Positions 6,525 to 6,539 of a DNA stretch of 6,539 bases are shown here, one piece after another (position 1 is the first letter of the stretch; each line of letters opens with the position of its first letter). Location of the stretch: contig CAJWZI010000087.1 of NCBI GenBank assembly GCA_913049615.1, positions 1 to 6,539 of the forward strand, written 5' to 3'. Source of the DNA: an uncultured Alphaproteobacteria bacterium (GTDB taxonomy: Bacteria; Pseudomonadota; Alphaproteobacteria; GCA-2731375). The notes under the pieces are model-generated. The model searched no databases, was not told the origin of the DNA, and saw nothing but the letters and a program-made list of their open reading frames with translations. The translations under genes were made by a program, and so were the position numbers.

Positions 6525-6531
6525 AAGGAGG
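6525..6531 (+). promoter_or_regulatory. Strong Shine-Dalgarno for a plus-strand gene starting beyond the window
   Basis: AAGGAGG is a near-perfect anti-16S match, with 8 nt (GGGCCATC) left before the window ends. A start codon at about 6540 would be ideally spaced. The segment just before it has a short inverted repeat, TTATC (6505-6509) and GATAA (6520-6524), next to the ribosome site. Confidence 0.45.
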
Positions 6532-6539
6532 GGGCCATC

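Larger units (their letters stand above)
6137..6539. other. Gene-poor region upstream of the glycosyltransferase gene
   Basis: About 400 bases without a confident gene. It holds one doubtful small plus-strand ORF (6164-6331), a weak 6-bp hairpin (TGGTTT/AAACCA, 6381-6396), and an AT-rich patch with T runs at about 6425-6445. A leader-like segment with a strong plus-strand Shine-Dalgarno follows at the right edge. No promoter of good quality was found for the glycosyltransferase on the minus strand. Neither strand shows tRNA-like or repeat-array structure. Confidence 0.6.

Noticed and set aside
6410..6538. Minus-strand ORF of 42 residues starting at the ATG at 6538
   Set aside because: No recognisable sequence and an unlikely residue mix. 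The same bases form a convincing plus-strand Shine-Dalgarno. It could also be the open end of a gene outside the window, which cannot be settled here.

Overview
This window is mainly one minus-strand operon for a branched-chain/hydrophobic amino acid type (HAAT, Liv family) ABC importer. Base composition is moderate (roughly half G+C by eye). Genes are tightly packed with overlapping stops and starts. The liv-plus-SDR layout and the protein sequences suggest a Gram-negative proteobacterium, most likely alphaproteobacterial. That taxonomic guess rests on the general look of the proteins, not on a marker gene.

In transcription order (right to left) the layout is as follows. At 6137-6539 there is a gene-poor stretch with one doubtful small plus-strand ORF that looks like a signal peptide, an AT-rich patch, and a very strong Shine-Dalgarno sequence at the right edge pointing to a gene just outside. 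At 5267-6121 there is a family 2 glycosyltransferase. At 5105-5266 there is a leader with a candidate promoter. At 3782-5104 lies a periplasmic substrate-binding protein with a signal peptide. A perfect 10-bp hairpin follows at 3743-3768. The two permeases livH (2802-3701) and livM (1846-2802) come next, then the two ATPases livG (1049-1849) and livF (412-1056). The 5' part of an NAD(P)-dependent epimerase/dehydratase (SDR) gene starts 15 bases after livF and runs off the left edge (1-396).

The binding protein would capture a small solute in the periplasm. LivH and LivM form the inner-membrane channel, and LivG and LivF power transport. The livH-livM-livG-livF junctions overlap by 1, 4 and 8 nt, which predicts translational coupling and roughly equal output. 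The binding protein is set apart by an intercistronic hairpin, which would fit its expected excess over the membrane components. The trailing SDR gene suggests, without proving it, that the imported solute is processed by a linked catabolic enzyme, so the substrate may not be a plain branched-chain amino acid.

I found no mobile element, CRISPR array, tRNA or rRNA, and nothing that looks like a new defence or mobile system. The points worth a second look are small: the transporter-SDR link, the hairpin, atypical ATPase motifs, a start-stop codon in the binding-protein leader, and the unexplained right end.
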